Origin: Heterohyrax brucei
Lineage: Eukaryota; Chordata; Mammalia; Hyracoidea; Procaviidae
NCBI GenBank assembly: GCA_028571685.1
Contig: CM053140.1
Coordinates: 21,929,501-21,993,500, forward strand
Length of the DNA: 64,000 bases
Direction: 5' to 3'
Each line of letters begins with the position of its first letter. Positions within the stretch are counted from its first letter, which is position 1. Both the position numbers and the translations under genes were made by a program. Below the pieces are notes generated by a model. That model was not told where the DNA came from. It did not search any database and worked only from the letters and a program-made list of their open reading frames with translations. This document shows positions 21,894-32,648 of this stretch, one piece after another.

Positions 21894-22849
21894 AACTGGC
21901 TGTGCTTTTCAAGCTCAAACCAACTTTACAGCTTCAGCCAGCAGAAAATAAAAGGACAGGTTACTCATTTTTTTTCTTCCCTGCTCGCACCTGCCTCAGC
22001 CGCTTTGTAGCTTTAGCCAGCAAAGAATTTATAAATCAACTAACTGCAGCCCTTAAAACTAAAATTAACTCCTACCAGTGCAGCGTGGGGCTTACAACTA
22101 ATTAATCACAACCAGTTACAGATTCCTTTGTTCCTTCTCCTTTAATCTCCAAGGACATGGCCTTCGGACCATAAAACGAAAACTACATTTAATATATTCA
22201 CAACATGTTTTCTTGCTTCTTATCTCTGTAAAAATGTGAGTTTAACAGACTAATTTCATTAACTGAAAAAATTTTCTCTTAGGTTTTAAACTCTGTTTGA
22301 TGTAAACAACCTGGCTTATACTTCTAAGAGCTTTCAAAAATTTTACAACACCCTTAAGATTATAAACACAGCTTACCATATCATTTAATAAAATATACCC
22401 TTTTGTTATCAATCACTTGCTGTCACTAACCAAGCCGCAAGGCAGAAATTATATTTTCACAGAAATTCAACTCGCAAAGACAATCTGACACCATCCCCTC
22501 TGAGAGATCTCCCCAGCAACAGTGAAGTCACCGCCGAAACATCGTGTGATTGGTGCCCACCAGCTCCTTCATTATTAACCCTTTTCAGATACTACAACAT
22601 CACCAACTTAAATAACACAAGGAACTATGCTGCCAATGGCCAAAATGGAAAGAACTCTGGACTTGGACATAAACTAACCCAATCTCTCCTGAATAAAACA
22701 GTCACCACTTGTGTAACAGGAACCAACATAATCCTTAAAAGGAATTTCAATGAGAAAAATGTAAACATCACTTAAAAAAAGGGAATGACTGTCACATAGG
22801 GCAATGAAACCTGCCACAATGTAACCTGTTTTAACATAATGTGTTTTAA
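21894..22849 (+). other. Scrambled interior of the ERVK-like provirus
   Basis: This AT-rich sequence has no long frame. I cannot identify gag, protease or polymerase motifs. It is probably the remains left after a large internal deletion and later decay, or foreign sequence joined into the element. Confidence 0.5.
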
Positions 22850-23257
22850 CTGTAATTTTGCTAATTGTGTGGGCCCCTTGGGGGAGGGAAACTTATGATT
22901 GTTCTACATCAGCCTCCCTTTGTGTTACTGCCTGTAAACTTGTCGGGACAAAGGGCTTCAAGTGATAGAAAAATTGCAAGAGTTAATCAGGCCTCAGCAG
23001 GCTGTGGGGATTAGTTATTATGGGAATAACTGCACTTGTATCTGCTATAATCGCCGCAGCCACTCCAAGCGAACAGCCCGTGGCAAATGTCTGGCTCAGC
23101 ATGATAGAAGGGTAGTCAGAGACGGGCAACCTCTTCTGGGGGTGCTACCAACCTAAGACAGGGGCTTCACCAAGCTGTGAGGTATCCCGAAGACGGGTAA
23201 GGAGCATCCTAGCCGAAGATGACCTCAGGCAGGCACCTTCTCGGCTGTTTATGTAAA
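22850..23257 (+). pseudogene. env-like remnant of the ERVK-like provirus
   Basis: Between 22850 and 23130 several short stretches look like a decayed envelope gene near the surface/transmembrane junction: an Asn-Cys-rich patch at 22850-22880, a Pro-Pro-Phe-Val-Leu-type patch at 22912-22940, and a hydrophobic Ile/Ala-rich segment at 23009-23060 resembling a fusion-peptide region. The frame is broken by stops (for example TGA at about 22897 and TAA at about 22936 in one frame) and by shifts. No envelope protein can be produced. Confidence 0.5.
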
Positions 23258-23271
23258 CAAAAAGGGGGAGA
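23258..23271 (+). promoter_or_regulatory. Polypurine tract of the ERVK-like provirus
   Basis: The purine run 'aaaaagggggaga' directly abuts the 3' LTR start at 23272, the usual plus-strand primer position. Confidence 0.85.
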
Positions 23272-23650
23272 TGTGGGGAGCGGAGCGTCCAGCCCAAGAT
23301 GGCGCCCAAGGCCGGAGCCCCTCCTTATTCCACACCCTTGTTTACCAGACTTAGGGCTTTCATAGCGCATGCTTGTGAACAGTGTCTGCTGGTCAGCCTA
23401 TTGAGAGCCCCGCTTTGGGAGGACTGGCCTTGGGTGATTGGAGGAACCTGGGAGATAAAAGCATGTGGGGACCGGGTGTAGAAAGAAGAAGAACAAAGGA
23501 AGCAGACACAGCCTCGGGGGATGGGTTGCAGCAGGAGAGCGAGGAAGAAGAAGAAGAAAGCAGGAAGAAGAATAAAGCAAGTAACTTGCAAAGCGGATCG
23601 TATCCGTGTGTCCTCTCTTCTTTCCGCGGGCGGACAGTTAGGCAGCAAAA
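23272..23650 (+). repeat. 3' LTR of ERVK-like provirus (379 bp)
   Basis: This is collinear with 20838-21256, starting TGTGGGGAGCGGAGCG. It lacks about 42 bp, including the palindrome, between short GGG(A/G) repeats, and carries one extra GAA in the GAA-rich stretch. The end GCAAAA has lost the canonical CA. Confidence 0.92.
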
Positions 23651-23656
23651 CAGAAC

Positions 23657-24307
23657 GTTGCTAGAAAGATGCACGTTAAATGGGCTTCTGGTGAGGCTTT
23701 AAAAGAAAATGACAAACACAGGGTTGGTCAATGGAAGAAAGCAGATGCTTTTTACAAATGAAGAAATCGTCTGAATTACCTTCAAATATTTGGTGGCAGG
23801 CAGAATTTTAAGTGCAGCCTTTCCGTAATTAGCTGTGGAGATTTCTCTGGAGGATCTTAAAGGTGCAGCGTGGCATCTCCCTGCAACTTAGAGTGAAAAA
23901 GTGAGAAGAAAGAAATAGACTTAAAAATGAACTGTGCGAAATTAAAACAAAACTTAAAGACATGGAAACTTCCGCTATACAAGGACATGTAGTCTAGAAT
24001 TTTCACCAAGCCTATGTCTGCACAATCTTTTCTAAAAGAGATTAAGCCAGTCACTGATGATTCTAATCAACTACCAAAGCAGAAAACTCATCAGCTAAGG
24101 CAGAAGGGGACAGAGAAGGAACAAATGGAAACAACACTGTCTGCCTCTTTGAGTTCCATAGGCAGGGAAATGGCCAAAGGAGTTACAACCCTTGACTTTC
24201 AAGAGAAGCACAGGGCCATGCTTGGACCATTCCAAACATCAGCAGACATGTTGGAAGGAGCACAGGAAACAGGCAGGGCTGCCTCAGTTTCCAAGTATAG
24301 AGTTGCA
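23657..24307. other. Unassigned noncoding DNA
   Basis: I recognise no gene or repeat. The frame at 24014-24328 has no motif that I know. Confidence 0.45.
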
Positions 24308-25248
24308 GCCTCTGTTTTAGTTATCTAGTGCTGCTTTAATGAAAATACCACAAGCAGATGGCTTTAAAATGAATTTTTTTTTAGATTTTTATTATGATTA
24401 AGTATACAATGCAAGTCAATTTTGCACACCCGTCTCTGTACAATTGTCTGCTCTGCCTATCCTGTGACAGCACACTCCTCCTTTTCACTCTTTACTACTA
24501 GTATTCTCCCAGTGAACACCTGTGCCCTCCTCTCCACCTTTTCCTCTCTCCTCTACAAAGAAATTGGCAGTGCAGCCTTCTAGAAATGGGTAACACCATA
24601 AAGTGCACACACCACGTGCTCACTCTGTGTCCCCAAATCCAGTCCATTCTTAATCCGAAGTGTTGACCTCAGTGCTGGTCTCAGGTCTGAGGCAGCAGCA
24701 AGTCTAGGGACCATGTTTCCAGGGGACCCTCCGGGTTTTCAGACCATCTCTTCTGGTGTTTTAGTAGAGCTCTTCACCTGCACACCTCTTTTTCTCCTGT
24801 TGTGTCAGGGACTCTACATTGTGTTTCCTATCAAGAAAAATTTTACTGGTCGCGTCCAGTAAGCTCCTGCGGGAGGCTTTCTCTGCAGGCACTGGAGGAA
24901 GCTCCTCGTCCTTAGTGTCCCCCTGGACTGGAAGCTTCTGAGGCACAGGGACCCTGGGCTTTTCCGAAGGATGTGCTCAGCTCCTGGCACTGCTTTTTGG
25001 TGGCATGAGGTCCCCAAATGTTACCCTGCCTCCCTTCCTGTTATATTCCAAGAGGCCACACCAAGCCACAAGACAATCCCACACATTAAGTCCTGCCCCA
25101 CCAACTCAACTGCAGCCCGTCCAGCCTCATGAACATCAGAGAGGCAGGATTTACAACACGAAGGACGCTTCACAATACCAGGAATCATGGCCTAGCTAGA
25201 TGGCTACACAGATTTTGGGAGGAACACAATTCAATCTATGACGGCCTC
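24308..25248 (-). mobile_element. MaLR-like LTR, antisense, split by an L1 end
   Basis: An ERVL-MaLR-type LTR (24313-25243) is read on the minus strand and flanked by perfect 5-bp duplications GCCTC (24308-24312 and 25244-25248). It begins in plus orientation with 'tgttttagttatctagtg' and has the same body as the LTRs at 34874-35362, 37471-37989 and 30712-31182, for example 'aacatcagagaggcaggatttacaac' matching 35254-35275. An L1 3' end is inserted within it. Confidence 0.82.
24373..24832 (-). mobile_element. L1 3' UTR fragment nested in the LTR
   Basis: It starts with a T-tract and 'agatttttattatgattaag', then a pyrimidine-rich body with 'ctgtgacagcacactcctcc', 'ttaatccgaagtgttgacct' and 'tagagctcttcacctgcaca'. 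These are collinear with, but diverged from, the 3' UTR of the large L1 (50580-50900). It is an older subfamily. Confidence 0.8.
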
Positions 25249-25902
25249 CTAGGTTTTAACAAGTCAGATCTTTATCCACTCAGTTCTGGGGGATGGGATC
25301 ACTACCTAAAGCTGAGGGGACAAGGCTGCCATGCCCAGAGGGCCTACTGCAGCTCAAGGCATGAAGCTGCCCCTGACATGGACCAGGAGAATGGGATCGA
25401 TCCCTCAAACCAAGGGGCTGCAGGTACCATTCTAGTGGGCCTGGAAGGTGCAGCTGAATCCTAAAGCCTAGGGCCCTCCACCCAGAATCCAGAAAGCATG
25501 GCCCACACCGAGAGTCCACAGGACAGGGATAACTTTCAGATGGTACCAACCAGCAGAGGATTATTTTGTAGCCTTGACAACTAACGTAAATTGTTCTGCT
25601 GGAGTTTGGGTGCTCACTATCCTTTCTTTTCCTTCAATTTCTCCCATTTGGAAGGGAAATGTCTACCTTTTACCTGTTGCATCCCTGTACTTCAGAAACA
25701 GTCTTTTAGATTTCATAGGCCTACAGATGCAGTACTTTGCCCCTTATAAAATATTCCTAGAGTCTCAATTATGTTTCACAGAGATGATTCAAAAGATGTC
25801 ATTCCAGTCTTGGAGTTGATGTAAGACGACTCAGATAATGTGATGGGGTGATTGTGTTTTGCACATTCCCAGGACATAAATTTGGAGGCCAACGTGTGGA
25901 AG
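25249..25902. other. Unassigned noncoding DNA
   Basis: I see no supported gene or repeat. Confidence 0.45.
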
Positions 25903-26065
25903 CAAACCCTGGTGGCATCGTGGTTAAGCACTACGGCTGCTAACCAAACATTCAGCAGTTGACATGCACCAGGCACTCCTCAGAAGCTCTATGGGTCAGT
26001 TCTACTCTGTCCTATAGGGTTGCTATGTGTTGGAATTGACTCCACGGCAGAGGTTGTTGTTGTAA
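25903..26065 (+). mobile_element. AfroSINE
   Basis: It starts 'aaaccctggtggcatcgtgg', continues 'ctacggctgctaaccaaa' and 'cctatagggttgctatgtg', and ends 'gactccacggcagaggttgt' plus a short GTT repeat. Confidence 0.93.
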
Positions 26066-26075
26066 AGGTGGAATC

Positions 26076-26460
26076 TTATGGACTGAATGGTGTTCCCCCC
26101 AAATCTGTGTTGTCAGTCCTAGCCTCTATGCTAAGCCTGTTTGGGAACAGGTGGTCCTAGTTACACCAAAGATGCAGGATTAGTGTAGGGCATTATCTTG
26201 AGTCAATCTTTTTTTGAAATATTAACGGGATTAAATGAGCCAGCCATAAATCAGAAACGGGAAAGCGAGGTACCAAGGCACATGAAGATCACCAAAATAC
26301 AGAACCTCAAAGAAACAAAGACCTTCCACTAGAGCTTGCAGACACACAGCCTTCTCCTAGAGCACCCATCAGAACTCAGACTTTGAGCTGCCTAAACGGT
26401 AAGAAATGAAATGTGTTTGCTCCAGCAACCCACTTGTGCTCTGTCACAGCAGCTCTAGAG
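26076..26460 (+). mobile_element. MaLR/MLT1-like LTR
   Basis: The start 'ttatggactgaatggtgttc' followed by a run of C's is the usual MLT1-type LTR opening. The end has 'aacccacttgtgctctgtca'. It is diverged from the other MaLR-like LTRs in the window. Confidence 0.65.
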
Positions 26461-26462
26461 AT

Positions 26463-26640
26463 TTAAAAGGACCCTAGGGGCACAGTAGGTAAGGGCTCAG
26501 CTGCCAATCACAAAGTCAGCAGTTCAAATTCACCAGCAGCTCCTTGGCAACCTTACGGGGCAGTTCTACTCTGTCCTACAGAGTCCCTACGAGATGGCAG
26601 CAACTCAAGGGCACTCAACAATGACACCTAACTAAATAAA
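26463..26640 (+). mobile_element. AfroSINE, diverged
   Basis: A weak head ('ccctaggggcacagtagg') is followed by a clear body ('cagcagctccttggcaacct', 'ttctactctgtcctacag'). Confidence 0.8.
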
Positions 26641-26889
26641 ACACTTTTGTAGCAAGGTTCATAGGAGTACTATTCAGAAGGTCTGAATAGTACTCAAACT
26701 TCCATCTGCAGATGCATGGATAAACAGTAAGTCCATTATAAAGAAATGAAATTTTCACAAATGCTACAATATGAACCTTGAAAATGCTAAATGAAATGAG
26801 TCAGACACAAAAGGACAAATATTCTATGACCTTACTTGCATGAAACACCTAGAATAGGCAAGTGTATAGAGACTGAAGTCTATTAGTGG

Positions 26890-27046
26890 ACAAACCAAAC
26901 CCACTGCCATCAAGTCAGGTCTGATTGATAGTGACCCTACAGATCAGAGCATAACTGCTCGCTAGAGTTTCCAAGGAGCACCTGGTGGATGTGATCTGCT
27001 GACCTCTTGGTTAGCAGATGTAGCACATACCGCCACCAGGGTTTCT
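26890..27046 (-). mobile_element. AfroSINE, minus strand
   Basis: It reads in plus orientation 'accaaacccactgccatcaa', 'tttccaaggagcacctggtg' and 'accgccaccagggtttct'. Confidence 0.9.
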
Positions 27047-27660
27047 TTATTAGTGGTTACCAGGGGCTAAATGGAGGGAGGAAGTGGAGTTACAGCTGCA
27101 GCAGAAACGGGTTTCTGCTGAGGGTGATGGAAAAGTCTGGACACTGGTAGTGGCGATGGTTGTACACACAGCCAGAGTTAATGTTACTAAATGAGGAAAA
27201 ACACTTAAGAAGGAAAAAGAGGTTACATGTATTTTACCAAACACACACAAATGCAAATTAGAGTGATATGAACATTAAGACACGATCAAATAAATAAATA
27301 AAGCAACTTAGTGTTTAGACTCAGTGTGTTAAGTAAAATGAGAGGAATTTAGATACTACGGCAACAAAGAGAGGAAAGTGGGTATTTCCAAACTTTCATG
27401 CCCACCTTAGGCTGTACTCACCTAAGAAACTACAGCATGCAAATGCACTCCACAAGGTCATCAAATCTCAGTCACCTTCTTATTTTAAAAAAAGAACTAC
27501 TTCTAGGATTAAAAAAAAAAAACCGAAAACCTGAGAGTTGTAATTTTACACAGATTAAAACAAAGAAGAGGTTATGTTAATGGCCTTTTGAGTTAGCAAT
27601 CATTTTACAAACTTGACACTTAAGACACCTGACCCTTTGGAAATAAAACATACAGTTCCT
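27047..27660. other. Unassigned noncoding DNA
   Basis: I recognise no gene. An A-run at 27511-27522 could be the tail of an unrecognised retroposon. Confidence 0.4.
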
Positions 27661-27677
27661 CCTGGACCTTCTGTGTT

Positions 27678-27872
27678 AGTTACCCTAGAGTGGATTTTAA
27701 CTCATGGCCACTGCATATGTGCAGAGGACAACTTCTCCACATGGTTTTCAAGGTTGGGACCTTTGGTAACAGATCACCAGGCTTGTCTTCCAAGACATAA
27801 CTGGGTAGGTTTGAAGTCACAACCTTTCAGCTAGTATTCTTAACCATTTGCACCTTCCAGGGACTGCCTACT
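27678..27872 (-). mobile_element. AfroSINE-related SINE, minus strand
   Basis: 'acagatcaccaggcttgtct', 'tgggtaggtttgaagtcaca' and 'aaccatttgcacc' match the tRNA-like part of an afrotherian SINE variant in reverse. The body differs from the common AfroSINE copies. Confidence 0.65.
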
Positions 27873-28144
27873 TGGCTCTTTATAGTCTATATTTTCTCCT
27901 ACTTTCTCATACTTACATTCCATAGATTGGAGAAATGTGTTTACAACCTTCATTCTACATTACATTTAGTTTCAAGGGAAAAATATTCTCTAGTCATACT
28001 ACAGATGCCACACATTCTTTACTCAACTTAGGTGTTACTTCTTTATGTTCAAGTTCTAAATTACAATTCTCTAGAAGTTGCACATTTCCCATTTATTTAA
28101 GGAAGGGTTGTGTAAAATAATCATCACAAATGATGAGGTAGTAT

Positions 28145-28320
28145 TTGCAGTGCTGCGGCATGGCTGCCAAAGAATCAGAGCATCTGTCTTGGAAGAAGTA
28201 AACCTGAAGGCTCCCTAGAAGCAAAGATGACAAGACTGTACCTCACATAGTTTGGCCGTGTTATCATGAGGGATTGGTCCCTGTAGAAGACTATCATGCT
28301 TGGTAAACTACAGAGAGATG
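28145..28320 (+). mobile_element. RTE 3'-region fragment
   Basis: 'aagaatcagagcatctgtct', 'gatgacaagactgtacctca' and 'gtccctgtagaagactatca' are RTE 3'-region landmarks and parallel 16620-16700. The fragment is truncated on both sides. Confidence 0.75.
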
Positions 28321-28494
28321 GCTTAATACAGTAACTATAATTAATGCAAGCATTAAAAAAATGATTTTATAAAGCCACAGGCCAGTCAACATCTTGTCCT
28401 ATTGTACGTGGGGTCACTAAGAGCTGTAACTCAAGAGACAGTAATCTAATAATGTGTGGCTGAACCTCGAGGATCTACTCAAGTACTGTGATTT

Positions 28495-28570
28495 GTTCTG
28501 GGGTTGAACCACTGACCTTCTAATCAGCAGCCGAGTGCATCATCATAGCGCACCACCAACGGTCCTCTTT
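28495..28570 (-). mobile_element. AfroSINE head fragment, minus strand
   Basis: 'gttgaaccactgaccttcta' and 'gcagccgagtgcatcat' correspond to the tRNA-like head in reverse. Confidence 0.6.
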
Positions 28571-28969
28571 ATCACATATGCCTCCCATTTGGCCCTCATT
28601 GTCATAGTCACCATTATGAAACTGGCAATATGAATGCCTTTGGCTCCAAGAAGACTTTAACCTCATAGCAAAAACTATGGCTGCATCACCACGATCTAAG
28701 CTGGCTCAGATCCTGTCTCAGCTAACCACTAAATTCTCTGACAATCACTGGGTATTCGATCTTGATAAATCCCTCATCGGCCACATTACACTGTATCTGT
28801 AGACCAGGTAGGAATGGCCATATCGTTTGTCACATAAGCACGAGAGAATGTCTGCTTTATAGCCACAGGAATGCTAGGAAACGTGCCTGTTATTTGCCTC
28901 CTGAATTTGGGATAAATTTGAGACAGATATGGGGAAAGATGTAGCAGTCGGCTTCTGGAAAGATTAAGG
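28571..28969. other. Unassigned noncoding DNA
   Basis: I see nothing recognisable. Confidence 0.4.
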
Positions 28970-29050
28970 CTTTGGAAACCCTATGGGGCAGGCTACTGTC
29001 CTACAAGTTTGCTACGAATCAGACTTGACTTCAGGGCAATCTTTTTTTAA
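28970..29050 (+). mobile_element. AfroSINE tail fragment
   Basis: 'ggaaaccctatggggcaggc', 'tgtcctacaagtttgcta' and 'gacttgacttcagggcaat' match the 3' half of AfroSINE. Confidence 0.7.
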
Positions 29051-29771
29051 AACGTTTCGAAACCCACCTACTAACTTTCAACTCATGGTTTAAATTCCTA
29101 TCTGAAACACCTATAACCATTAAAGGAAAGGATATATAAACAAACCTCATCATAATCTTATTTTCTGTATGAACAGCAACACTCAGAGCGCTACCGCACA
29201 CCAGACAGGGTGGGCGCAGGGCATTCAGAGTCCAGCCAACTGCTCTGAGCTTCCCGACTGTGTTTTTCAAAAAACATCCAAGTGAAGTTGATTCTGCTGA
29301 CCCGAAAAATCACTTTTCCTGAGCAAGAGTCCCATGATTTTACTTGTTATTGCACCCAGAGACATTGTGCCACCCACCTACCACACATCCAGCCTGTGGT
29401 AGTTAAGACAGCGGGTGTGCCCAGTGGCCTGGGAGCCAAAGGCGGCCGTTGAAGAAAGACGTTGGGGGGAGCTCCCCCCATGGAACACCCACCCCCCAGG
29501 AACCTTTCCCCTCTGCACAGACCAGCTATGGCACGGCCCATGGCTCTCGAAGAGTAGAGAAGCCAGGAATGTGTCAGGCACCACGAGCACACCTTCAGCT
29601 CGGGAGGCTGTACTTACTGGACCAAGCAAAACACGCACAAACTTAAAACCTCCCTCACACAAGAGCTGCCGTGGGACCCGGGAGGGCTGCCGGCCCGTAG
29701 ACTAGCCCTTCCGCTTCCGGTTTTGGCAACCTTGTCTTGGAACCTCAGGGGCTCCGGACGTGGACCCAGAG

Positions 29772-29788
29772 GGCTCCCCCTAGTGGCC
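29772..29788 (-). promoter_or_regulatory. CTCF-like motif 1
   Basis: The minus strand reads GGCCACTAGGGGGAGCC, a close match to the CTCF core CCA-C/T-AG-GGGG. It is a sequence match only. Confidence 0.6.
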
Positions 29789-29818
29789 GTGGAGTTCAGT
29801 GCCTCTCCCTTGCACTAA

Positions 29819-29836
29819 GGCTCCCTCTGCTGATGG
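29819..29836 (-). promoter_or_regulatory. CTCF-like motif 2
   Basis: The minus strand reads CCATCAGCAGAGGGAGCC, a moderate CTCF-core match in the same orientation as motif 1, about 47 bp away. Confidence 0.45.
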
Positions 29837-30374
29837 CTTGACTGCTCTGTAAACAAAAGCCTGAGTTTTCTGAAATGCCCAAAACTTAAAAGACAGTTGA
29901 GAAGGCAAAGATTTCTAATATACTTGGGGAGCAAAGGAAGATATATTTGCATACTTGTCCATTTGAAAGTTAATATCTACCCCTCATATGTATCGGCCAG
30001 TCTTTCTGAAATTATTCTAAGTGCCTCCTTTGACTTCCCTTTCATGGTTTGTCTTCTCTTGCATACCAGGCATCTTTCCTTAGGAATAGGCCACCGATTC
30101 TGCAAACCCAGTCTGAATGCTGCAAGAGCTGAGGACAATTGAGAGGGGTGGTTTCCAGGATGAGAGGCAGGTAAGCACTGTTCTTTCTGATGGTAAAATG
30201 TGAGGTCCTTTTGAAAATGACTACTATAAACAAATTTTCCTTTTTTCTCAGGTACACACATGTATAAGAAATTTATAATGTGTACTCACCTGAAGTGGTC
30301 AATGCCTCAGTCTTGACATTTGGATATATACTTATATAACCTCGTCTAACATCAAGGGCTCATTTTATGGAAAC

Positions 30375-30706
30375 TTGCATAAAATGGGATTTCCAGAACA
30401 ATTGTGCTCCTAAGGAATCTGGGTATGGATCAAGAGGCAGTCGTGCAAACACAACAAGGGGACACTGCATGGTTCAAAGTCAGGAAAGATGTGCGTCAGA
30501 GTTGTATCCCCTCATCATACCTTTTTAATGTGTACATCTAGCAAATAATCTGAGAAGCTGGTTTTAACAAAGAAGAACACGGCATCAGGACTGGACAACT
30601 ATTCACTAACCTTCATTACACAGGCAACCACCTTACTTGCTGGAAGTGAAGGAGACCTGAAGTACTGACTGATGAAGAACAAGGACCACAGCCTTCAGGA
30701 TGGATT
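30375..30706 (+). mobile_element. RTE fragment, left part (split by LTR)
   Basis: 'ggatcaagaggcagtcgtgc', 'gtcagagttgtatcccctca' and 'gaagaacacggcatcagg' are the RTE region equivalent to 15300-15460. It resumes at 31187. Confidence 0.78.
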
Positions 30707-30711
30707 GCACC

Positions 30712-31182
30712 TGGTCACAGATTGACTGTGTTCCCTCAAAAATCTGTGGCAATTTGGCTGTGCCATAACTCCTGGTATTGTGTGATCTGCCTCCATGTTC
30801 CTGCCTCTATGATATTCATAAGGGTGGATGGGGAGCAGTTGTGTTAGCAGAGCAAGATTCATTGTGTAAGTTGGTTTTGTGCCTTGAGGTGCTCTCTTGA
30901 GATATAAAGGAAAAAATCCAGCAGAGAGAATTGGGAACCTCACATCATCAAGGAAGCAGCACAGGGAGAAGAGTGCGTCCTCCAGATCCAAGGTTCCTGC
31001 GCCAAGATGCTCCCCAACCAAAGACTGATGCAACAGAAGACCTTTACTCCAGAGCCAAGGGAAAAGCCCTTTCCCTCAGTGTGGCCTTGTAACTGACTGG
31101 ACTGTGTAAGAATGAACTTTTCTCTTTGAAAGCCATCCACTTTGTGGTATTTCTGTTACCAAAGCACTAGCTGACTAAAACA
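30712..31182 (+). mobile_element. MaLR-like LTR nested in RTE
   Basis: It opens 'tggtcacagattgactgtgt', has the central 'aattgggaacctcacatcatcaag'-type text, and closes with 'gtggtatttctgttacc' and 'gctgactaaaaca'. It is the same family as 37471-37989. The insertion splits one RTE copy. Confidence 0.82.
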
Positions 31183-31186
31183 CCAA

Positions 31187-31277
31187 CATCAAGAAAACAA
31201 AAATCTTCGCAACTGGACCAGTAAGCAACATTGTGATAAGTGGAGAAAGCACTGAGGTTGTCACAGATTTCGTTGTA
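31187..31277 (+). mobile_element. RTE fragment, right part
   Basis: 'catcaagaaaacaaaaatct' and 'caactggaccagtaagcaac' continue the RTE interrupted at 30706. Confidence 0.78.
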
Positions 31278-31620
31278 CTTTAGCTTTTTCTTCTTTCCTA
31301 AGTTCCACAGCTTAGTTGTGCACTCAGGAATCCTATCCTAATGAGATGCCAAGCCTTTGCCTTTAAGGGAGAGTATATACATAAAGAAGAAATTAAACCT
31401 TTACTCAGAAATGAGAAAAAAATTATTTTAAAAAGGAGAACCCCAGTGTTTTGTTTCATATGGTATCTAATATTAAAGATCTTCAAAATCTCATGAATTG
31501 ATAAACTTTTGTCTGACAAAGGAAACTTCAGACCAGATCAAATAAATATTTTTCAGTAAATCTTATAGTGTAGTACCCCTTTAAATAGCAAAAATGAATT
31601 TACCTATCAACCCACAGAAA
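31278..31620. repeat. Unnamed dispersed repeat, copy B
   Basis: Homologous to 12230-12556 over about 330 bp in the same orientation ('cctttgcctttaagggaga', 'gtctgacaaaggaaacttc', 'cccctttaaatagcaaaaat'). There is no coding potential and I know no family name. Confidence 0.65.
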
Positions 31621-31959
31621 AACGACATGGAAAGCAAAAATATATCAAGTGAAATTATGACAAATATCTATTAATTTAATACGAGTAATTTACCTGAAAG
31701 GTTTTGGAGATTATGTTAAGCCTGTAATTGAAACAAAGTTTGCCTCAACAGTCCAGGTTTGCACGCAACTTTTCCTAGGTCCCATAGTTTGCCCAGTGTA
31801 GGTTCTATGAAGTGGCTTTGGAAATTACAGTCTCTCTGGTCAGCTGACCAATTCTCTTCCTAGGGTTGAAACATTTTTACAGGCCATTTCAGATGTGTCT
31901 CAAGCTTCCCCTGCAACAGAGAGAACTTGTTTACAGTTCTTTCACAATTTGGATTCACC
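31621..31959. other. Unassigned noncoding DNA
   Basis: I recognise nothing here. Confidence 0.4.
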
Positions 31960-32117
31960 AAGTTTCAGACGTTGAATCAATTCTGACTCATAGCAACCCT
32001 ACAGGACAGAGCAGAACTGCTCCACAGAGTTTCCAAGGAGCAGCACCTGTTGGATTACAACTGCCCACCTCCTGGTTAGCAGAGTAGCACTAAACCACTA
32101 TGCCACTAGAGTTTCCT
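31960..32117 (-). mobile_element. AfroSINE, minus strand
   Basis: 'ttgaatcaattctgactcat', 'agcaaccctacaggacagag' and 'actatgccactagagtttcc' match AfroSINE in reverse. Confidence 0.92.
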
Positions 32118-32487
32118 CGGATAAATACAGACAGTAGCAATTCTTGTTCATATGTGTCTTAAAAATGTCTCCACCTAGTTGGAAAGGGTCTTTCAGAAGC
32201 TGTTCTGGAGCTATACCACTTCAGAGGCTGGAGAACAGGGAGCAGTGATCTTGCCCTGCACTCATTCCTTTGACTCATAAAAGATACATGTTTCAGTTGA
32301 TCTAGCAGTTTTGAAGGGCAAAACATAATTTATTTCCCGTTCACTCTTATGGAACTATTACTTTAAGACAAACATACCTTTTATCTTGTCTAGGACCTTC
32401 AACCAAGGTCTGTAAGTTGGTCTTTGCAGTTCAGTCACAGTTATTTTCTTGATCTACTCAAAATTCTGCTTTCTTAGCCACCTCAAT
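32118..32487. other. Unassigned noncoding DNA
   Basis: I recognise nothing here. Confidence 0.4.
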
Positions 32488-32648
32488 CGGAAACCCTGGT
32501 GGCATAGTGGGTTAAGTGCAGCATCTGCTAACCAAAAGGCCACCAGTTCAAATCCACCAGGCGCTCCCTGGAAACTCTATGGGGCAGTTTTACTCTGACC
32601 TCTAGTGTCACTAGCAGTTGGACCTGACTCGACAGCAGTGGGTTTTTA
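32488..32648 (+). mobile_element. AfroSINE
   Basis: This is the cleanest head-to-tail copy: 'ggaaaccctggtggcatagt', 'aaatccaccaggcgctccct', 'ctgactcgacagcagtgggt'. It is flanked by the direct repeats CCACCTCAAT and CCACCTCAGT. Confidence 0.95.

Larger units (their letters stand above)
20832..23656 (+). mobile_element. ERVK-like provirus, internally deleted
   Basis: This is a complete but shortened class II-type provirus. It comprises a 6-bp target duplication CAGAAC (20832-20837 and 23651-23656), a 5' LTR, a lysine-tRNA-type primer site, a leader, a short gag start, about 1.4 kb of scrambled interior, an env-like remnant, a polypurine tract and a 3' LTR. A 6-bp duplication is usual for betaretrovirus-like (ERVK) elements. 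The interior is about 2 kb instead of the usual 6-8 kb, with no pro or pol that I can recognise. By eye the LTRs differ at roughly 3-4% of aligned sites, so the insertion is fairly recent. It cannot encode a virus. Confidence 0.88.
29051..30370. other. Unassigned DNA with a GC-rich core (29160-29850)
   Basis: There is no recognisable gene. The centre is clearly richer in G+C and CpG than the surroundings ('aaaggcggccgttgaag', 'gggctgccggcccgtag'). It contains an 18-bp palindrome at 29463-29480 and two CTCF-like motifs at 29772-29836, so it is a candidate regulatory island. Confidence 0.5.
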
